Source of the DNA: an uncultured Bacteroides sp.
GTDB lineage: Bacteria; Bacteroidota; Bacteroidia; Bacteroidales; Bacteroidaceae
DNA length: 10,812 nucleotides
Assembly (NCBI GenBank): GCA_900557355.1
Contig: USSR01000176.1
Span: forward strand, 1-10,812
Direction: 5' to 3'
Of the stretch, positions 6,698-10,812 are shown one piece after another. The position numbers and the translations under genes were made by a program. Every line of letters starts with the position of its first letter. The stretch's first letter is position 1. The notes below the pieces were generated by a model. The model had not been told where the DNA came from. It worked only from the letters and a program-made list of their open reading frames with translations, and ran no database searches.

Positions 6698-7849
6698 ATG
6701 AACAACAAAAAAACAACCAACCAATCAGAGAATACATTAACCGAGATTTTTAAATATGAAGTAAAAGAAGGCGTTTCAGAGTTTCATGTAATGATTCACT
6801 CTATTCGGCCGGAAGACACTTATGAGGAACAGTTAAATGCAGTAGTCAATGCCTACAATGATTTGCTTGCAGGTGAATTGAAAGGTGCCATGGCTGTGTT
6901 TAAACGTTATTTCCTGAGTGATACCGCCAATCAGGCTGACCTCCTGCTGGCTATCACTACCGAAAGTTCCGACTGTGCTCTTTCCGTGGTAGAGCAACCC
7001 CCTTTGGATGGGACGAAAATAGCTTTGTGGGCTTATTTACAGACCAATGTGCAGACACAAGTGCTGCACAACGGACTGTTTGAAGTAAAATACAATGCGT
7101 ACCGCCATCTGTGGGGAGGCAGTGTTTTCAATCGTGCTGCAAATTCTGAATACCAGACCCGTTTGTTACTGAATGACTACGTGATGCAGCTTATGGAACA
7201 AGGATGTAAATTGGCGGATAACTGTATCCGTACCTGGTTCTTCGTACAGAATGTGGATGTGAATTATGCCGGTGTGGTAAAGGCACGTAATGAGGTGTTT
7301 GTTACTCAGAATCTGACGGAAAAGACACACTATATTGCCAGTACGGGTATCGGCGGACGTCATGCTGATCCTAAAGTATTGGTGCAAATGGATACCTATG
7401 CTGTGGCAGGCTTAAAGCCGGAACAGATACACTTTCTTTATGCTCCTACGCATCTGAATCCTACTTATGAGTATGGTGTCAGCTTTGAACGCGGAACGTA
7501 TGTCGATTACGGTGACCGGCGTCAAGTGTTTATTTCAGGTACGGCAAGTATCAACAATAAAGGGGAAGTGGTATACCCCGGCGACATCCGCAGGCAGACG
7601 GAACGGATGTGGGAAAATGTAGAAGCCTTGCTGAAAGAGGCGGAGTGCACATTTGATGATTTGGGACATATGATTGTTTACCTGCGTGACATTGCAGACT
7701 ATGCAGTTGTGAAGAGTATGTATGACAAGCGTTTCCCGGATACTCCTAAAGTATTTGTACATGCGCCTGTATGTCGTCCCGGCTGGTTGATCGAAATGGA
7801 ATGTATGGGAGTTAAGGCTTTGAAGAATAAAGAATATGTACCTTTTTAA
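6698..7849 (+). CDS. Two-domain YjgF/RidA-fold protein, chorismatase-like
   Basis: This is a 383-residue protein with no signal peptide, so probably cytoplasmic. A TTG six bases earlier is possible, but ATG 6698 is the more likely start, 12 bp after the previous stop. The C-terminal part (about 270-371) is a YjgF/RidA-type domain: ISGTASI (279-285), the NVEALL helix (307-312), IVYLRD (326-331) and the end VCRPGWLIEME (358-368). A divergent half precedes it, with LWGGSVF (138-144), IRTWFFVQNVDVNY (177-190) and ASTGIGG (214-220). That arrangement, including the Cys-Arg and the Glu near the end, resembles FkbO/Hyg5/XanB2 chorismatases more than single-domain RidA deaminases. Those enzymes split pyruvate from chorismate to give hydroxybenzoates or dihydrodiols. 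Automatic annotation would probably say Rid family hydrolase. Its stop overlaps the ccsBA start by 14 bp, implying coupled translation. Confidence 0.7.
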   Translation: MNNKKTTNQSENTLTEIFKYEVKEGVSEFHVMIHSIRPEDTYEEQLNAVVNAYNDLLAGELKGAMAVFKRYFLSDTANQADLLLAITTESSDCALSVVEQPPLDGTKIALWAYLQTNVQTQVLHNGLFEVKYNAYRHLWGGSVFNRAANSEYQTRLLLNDYVMQLMEQGCKLADNCIRTWFFVQNVDVNYAGVVKARNEVFVTQNLTEKTHYIASTGIGGRHADPKVLVQMDTYAVAGLKPEQIHFLYAPTHLNPTYEYGVSFERGTYVDYGDRRQVFISGTASINNKGEVVYPGDIRRQTERMWENVEALLKEAECTFDDLGHMIVYLRDIADYAVVKSMYDKRFPDTPKVFVHAPVCRPGWLIEMECMGVKALKNKEYVPF

Positions 7850-9896
7850 TTTGAAGAAAAGTCTCGTCTTTTTATATATCTGTCTGGTGGCTTTGCTCGC
7901 TGTGGTGACCTTTGTGGAGCATGTACACGGAACAGAGTTTGTAGAAAAGTATGTTTATCATACAGTTTGGTTTTGTTGTTTGTGGGGAGTACTTGCCGCA
8001 TTGGCAGTTGTCGTGTTGATTGAGCGGCAGTTGTGGCGGCATCTCCCGGCATTGTTGTTGCATGGCTCCTTCCTCGTTATCTTGGTGGGAGCCATGATTA
8101 CATTTTCATGCAGCAAAAAAGGATATATGCATCTCACTGTAGGCACTGAGGTGGGAACTTTCATAGACCAAGACAGTAAGCGGGTGATCGAATTACCGTT
8201 CACCCTATGTTTAGACAGTTTTCGGGTGGAGTATTATCCGGGGACGGAAGCTCCGGCAGATTATGTCAGCTATATCCGTGGTGCGGAACCTGTTTCCATG
8301 AATCGTATCCTCTCTCGTCAGGGGTATCGTTTTTACCAGTCTTCTTTTGATGATGATAAGGAGGGGAGCTGGTTGTCGGTGAATTATGATCCGTGGGGAA
8401 TAGGAATTACGTATGCAGGATATATTTTGCTGGGTATTTCCATGTTGTGGATGCTTGTCAGTCATAGTGGGGAATTCCGTAGATTGCTCAGGCATCCGTT
8501 GCTTCGAAAAGGGGGAATGTTTGTGTGGTTGCTCATGGCTACGGGAATGGTGGTGCAAGCAGAAAACAGAAGCCTTCCGGCACTTGCACTCAGACAGGCG
8601 GATAGTCTGGCTTCCAAACAAGTGATTTATCATGATCGCGTAGTACCTTTTAATACACTTGCACGGGACTTTGTATTGAAACTGACCGGGAAACCTTCTT
8701 ATGGTGGCATGACACCCGAACAGGTTGTCGGAGGTTGGTTACTCCGTCCGGAGGTTTGGCAGAATGAACCGATGATTTATATAAAGAGTGCGGAACTTCG
8801 TCATTTACTCCGATTACCTTCTTCCTATGCCCGTCTTACTGATTTGTTTGATGGACAAAACTATCGCTTGCAGGAGTTTTGGAAGGTCGGACAAAAGCCA
8901 CACATGAAAATGACTTCGTTGGAAAAGGCTATTATGGAAACGGATGAAAAGGTAGGATTGATACTGATGCTACGGAGTGGAATGCTTATCCGTACTTTAC
9001 CGGAAGATGGGAGTATAAAACCACTGTCTGACGTAAAGGTACAGGCTGAAATATTGTACAATCGCATTCCATTCAGCAAACTGTTGTTCATGTTCAATCT
9101 AACTGTAGGGATGCTGGCATTTTTTTATTTACTTTATTGCAGCATGCATCGTTCGGCAGGTAAGGCATGGAGAGTTTTTACAGTTGCACTTTATGCAGCA
9201 TTTCTTTTTCAACTTTTTGGTTACTGTTTGCGGTGGTATATTGGCGGGCGTATTCCGCTGAGCAATGGATATGAAACCATGCAGTTTATGGCACTGTGTA
9301 CACTTCTGCTTGCGTGCATATTCCGGCATCGCTTCTCTTTTACTTTACCTTTTGGGTTGATTATTTCGGGTTTTGCCTTGTTGGTAGCTTATCTTGGGCA
9401 GAACAATCCTCAGATCACTCCTCTGATGCCTGTGTTGCTGTCTCCTTGGTTAAGTATCCATGTTTCTCTGATTATGGTATCTTATGCATTGTTTGCCTTT
9501 ATGATGCTAAATGGATTACTGGCATTCTGCATAGGAGGCTGGCGAAAAAAGGCAATCGATTCGGAGATTCAGGAACAGTGTAAGGTTCGTGTGGAGCAAT
9601 TGATGCTTTTCAGTCGGTTGATGCTCTATCCGGCAGTATTTTGTCTGGGGGCGGGAATTTTTATTGGTGCTGTGTGGGCAAATGTTTCATGGGGGCGCTA
9701 TTGGGCCTGGGACCCGAAAGAAGTCTGGGCTTTGATCACCTTTTTAATCTATGGTGCGGCATTCCACGGACCATCGCTTGCCGTCTTCCGGCAACCCCGG
9801 TTTTTCCATGCTTATATGGTGTTGGCTTTCCTTACGGTGCTGATGACTTACTTCGGAGTAAATTATCTACTGGGCGGTATGCATAGCTATGCCTGA
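7836..9896 (+). CDS. ccsBA: Fused CcsB-CcsA (ResB/CcsA) system II cytochrome c synthase
   Basis: This 686-residue inner-membrane protein exports heme and attaches it to CxxCH motifs in the periplasm. The N-terminal ResB-like part has helices near 10-28, 43-62 and 70-90, then a periplasmic stretch and a helix at 186-208 after the YDPWG segment. A further hydrophobic segment (226-242) leads to a periplasmic domain of about 170 residues. The C-terminal CcsA part carries the WWD heme-handling motif WGRYWAWDPKEVW (619-631) and the closing GVNYLLGGMHSY. All four histidines expected in CcsBA are seen: His76 and His644 in membrane helices, His542 and His683 flanking WWD. At 686 residues it is shorter than many CcsBA fusions, mostly in the ResB half. 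It ends the operon, whose two heme lipoproteins are its likely clients, and its ATG lies inside the previous gene. Confidence 0.88.
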   Translation: MYLFNLKKSLVFLYICLVALLAVVTFVEHVHGTEFVEKYVYHTVWFCCLWGVLAALAVVVLIERQLWRHLPALLLHGSFLVILVGAMITFSCSKKGYMHLTVGTEVGTFIDQDSKRVIELPFTLCLDSFRVEYYPGTEAPADYVSYIRGAEPVSMNRILSRQGYRFYQSSFDDDKEGSWLSVNYDPWGIGITYAGYILLGISMLWMLVSHSGEFRRLLRHPLLRKGGMFVWLLMATGMVVQAENRSLPALALRQADSLASKQVIYHDRVVPFNTLARDFVLKLTGKPSYGGMTPEQVVGGWLLRPEVWQNEPMIYIKSAELRHLLRLPSSYARLTDLFDGQNYRLQEFWKVGQKPHMKMTSLEKAIMETDEKVGLILMLRSGMLIRTLPEDGSIKPLSDVKVQAEILYNRIPFSKLLFMFNLTVGMLAFFYLLYCSMHRSAGKAWRVFTVALYAAFLFQLFGYCLRWYIGGRIPLSNGYETMQFMALCTLLLACIFRHRFSFTLPFGLIISGFALLVAYLGQNNPQITPLMPVLLSPWLSIHVSLIMVSYALFAFMMLNGLLAFCIGGWRKKAIDSEIQEQCKVRVEQLMLFSRLMLYPAVFCLGAGIFIGAVWANVSWGRYWAWDPKEVWALITFLIYGAAFHGPSLAVFRQPRFFHAYMVLAFLTVLMTYFGVNYLLGGMHSYA

Positions 9897-9924
9897 TTAT
9901 CTTTCTATTTTCGGATGATATAAT

Positions 9925-9956
9925 AAAAATGCCTACGGAATCCGCAGGCATTTTTT
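9925..9956 (+). terminator. Rho-independent terminator of the operon
   Basis: TGCCTACGG (9930-9938) pairs with CCGCAGGCA (9942-9950), with one A/C mismatch and an AAT loop, followed by six T. The five A before the stem mean that the minus strand also reads as hairpin plus T-run, so it can stop transcription arriving from fldA. It lies 28 bp after the ccsBA stop and between the two convergent units. Confidence 0.85.
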
Positions 9957-9987
9957 ACAAAAAACAACTAACTAAACACATGCAAAA

Positions 9988-10116
9988 TTAATCAAGCGCA
10001 TCGGACTTTTCTTTCACAGTACCGTTCGCATTGCGCACATATATCATAATCTAACATTGCCCCGAGTATAAAATCTTCTCTTTCAATTCTACCGGGTTAA
10101 TGTCAGATATTGTCAT
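9988..10116 (-). other. Short open frame after fldA interrupted by one TAG (possible remnant)
   Basis: Downstream of fldA on the same strand, an ATG at 10116 opens 21 codons with ordinary Bacteroides codon use, stops at TAG (10053-10051), then continues in the same frame for 20 more codons to TAA (9990-9988). The second half has its own ATG at 10047. I recognise neither half. It may be a decayed small gene, two tiny peptides, or chance, since a 20-codon open stretch is not statistically unusual. The rest of 9897-10138 holds only the terminator. Confidence 0.25.
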
Positions 10117-10138
10117 AAGGCTATGGAATAAGAGAAAA

Positions 10139-10645
10139 TTATGCTAAGTGATTTTTTATGTCATTCACCCAAGCGTCGATACGTTCTTCCGTCTTATCAC
10201 TTTCGTTGATGTCATCAAGAGCAAGTCCGACAAACATACCGTCGATAATAGCAATAGAGGAGGAGAAAGAATAATCTTTTGCAGATACTTTACCGATGAT
10301 GGTGCAGCCGGAATCCTTGATGTCTTCGTATATGATACCCATGCCATCGCAGAATGTATCGCAATAAGATTCGGAATCACCACAACCGAACAGAGCAATT
10401 GTTTTTTCTTTCAAGTCTGATTCCTTCAACACTTTAACGCCATTATACCAGTCATCCTGCAGTTCACCGTCACCCCAGGTAGAAGTTCCTAAGAGAAGAG
10501 CTTCATATTCCTTTACTATGTCGGCATTCATTTTGCTGACATCGATTACATCGGATGCGGGGACACCTAGTTTAGAAGCAATTGTTTCGGCAATGCCTTG
10601 TGTAGTTCCGGTTGAGGAACCATAAAATATTCCTATTTTCTTCAT
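10139..10645 (-). CDS. fldA: Long-chain flavodoxin
   Basis: This 168-residue FMN-binding electron carrier replaces ferredoxin when iron is short. The phosphate-binding loop GSSTGTT is at 9-15. The FMN-stacking loops are TSTWGDGELQDDW (54-66, Trp57) and CGDSESYCDTFCDG (88-101, Tyr94). The length and the segment around 118-140 (GKVSAKDYSFSSSIAIIDG) place it in the long-chain class. In Bacteroides it would serve pyruvate:ferredoxin oxidoreductase and related enzymes in the cytoplasm. It is transcribed convergently to the cytochrome operon from its own promoter (10675-10711), which carries the same TGGGTATT element as the operon promoter. That supports shared regulation, most simply by iron supply. 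The gene is complete. Confidence 0.95.
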   Translation of the reverse strand: MKKIGIFYGSSTGTTQGIAETIASKLGVPASDVIDVSKMNADIVKEYEALLLGTSTWGDGELQDDWYNGVKVLKESDLKEKTIALFGCGDSESYCDTFCDGMGIIYEDIKDSGCTIIGKVSAKDYSFSSSIAIIDGMFVGLALDDINESDKTEERIDAWVNDIKNHLA

Positions 10646-10674
10646 GCTATAAAATGGTTTAATTTGTACGGTTG

Positions 10675-10711
10675 CAAAGTAACGGCATCAGAGGGGTTTA
10701 TGAAATACCCA
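10675..10711 (-). promoter_or_regulatory. fldA: fldA promoter with TGGGTATT element
   Basis: On the minus strand, TGGGTATT (10711 to 10704) overlaps the -33 position. A 20-bp spacer (10702 to 10683) leads to TTACTTTG (10682 to 10675), one base from TAnnTTTG. Transcription should begin near 10670, leaving a leader of about 25 bases before ATG 10645. The -33 triplet is TTT instead of TTG, as in the left-edge promoter; such a weak -33 box fits a promoter that needs an activator. Confidence 0.7.
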
Positions 10712-10767
10712 CAAATAATGAAATGTTTCTTTGTGCCTAGCCACTTATAGGTATGATGGGTGGGAAG

Positions 10768-10812
10768 TTACTGAATGATTACCGGTTCTCCCAGAAACTT
10801 CGGATTTTTGTT
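10768..10812 (-). CDS. Possible 3' end of a gene entering from the right
   Basis: On the minus strand the last 45 bases read as 14 codons ending NPKFLGEPVIIQ and a TAA stop at 10770-10768, with codon choice normal for Bacteroides. The fragment is too short to identify. The opposite strand is also open from an ATG at 10753 to the window end, but no promoter is visible for it, so the minus-strand reading is preferred. No clear terminator separates this stop from the fldA promoter. Confidence 0.3.
   Translation of the reverse strand, partial: NKNPKFLGEPVIIQ

Noticed and set aside
8211..8633. 140-codon open frame antisense to ccsBA
   Set aside because: It lies opposite a gene with clear family motifs; the composition is His/Arg/Pro-rich shadow coding.
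9992..10057. 21-residue cysteine-rich peptide frame (C-x2-C-x3-C-x5-C), minus strand
   Set aside because: It overlaps the better-codon-biased frame at the same place and uses codons such as CGG, AGA and CGA that are uncommon here. Too short to support.
10753..10812. Plus-strand gene start at the right edge
   Set aside because: Twenty codons are open to the window end, but no -33/-7 promoter is found upstream and the opposite strand has a better codon pattern with a stop. It cannot be decided in 60 bases.

Overview
The window looks like chromosomal DNA from a Bacteroides-type gut anaerobe (Bacteroidales). Three things support this: promoters of the Bacteroides type (TTG at -33, about 20 bp, then a TAnnTTTG-like -7 box), starts without clear Shine-Dalgarno sites, and protein families typical of the group (circularly permuted imelysin lipoprotein, Porin_O_P-type porins, system II CcsBA, long-chain flavodoxin).

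Layout. The left edge (1-163) is a divergent control region. One promoter points left to a gene outside the window; the other points right to a 101-residue two-helix membrane protein with a CxCxxC loop. A second rightward promoter (523-559) heads a seven-gene, same-strand cluster (584-9896): outer-membrane porin, imelysin-like lipoprotein, di-heme CxxCH lipoprotein (DHOR/DUF1111), second porin, mono-heme CxxCH lipoprotein, two-domain YjgF/RidA protein resembling chorismatases, and a fused CcsB-CcsA cytochrome c synthase. Gaps inside it are 40, 128, 45, 18, 12 and -14 bp. It ends at a hairpin terminator (9925-9956). Convergent to it on the minus strand is flavodoxin fldA with its own promoter, followed by a short open frame interrupted by one TAG. 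The last bases may be the 3' end of another minus-strand gene.

How the parts fit. The cluster would build an envelope redox system: two pores, a lipoprotein of the imelysin superfamily (linked to iron uptake), two covalent-heme lipoproteins, and the synthase that attaches heme to them. The gene set recalls imelysin/DHOR clusters of proteobacteria and, in logic, the EfeO/EfeB pairing of an M75 protein with a heme enzyme. The chorismatase-like enzyme is unexplained and could supply a small aromatic compound.

The strongest new signal is regulatory. Four promoters in the window (left-edge gene, small membrane protein, seven-gene cluster, fldA) share TGGGTATT followed, at identical spacing, by CTTTGC; each element spans exactly 37 bp. 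Because flavodoxin is a classic iron-sparing protein, I infer a common iron- or redox-responsive regulon that includes the cluster and the small membrane protein.
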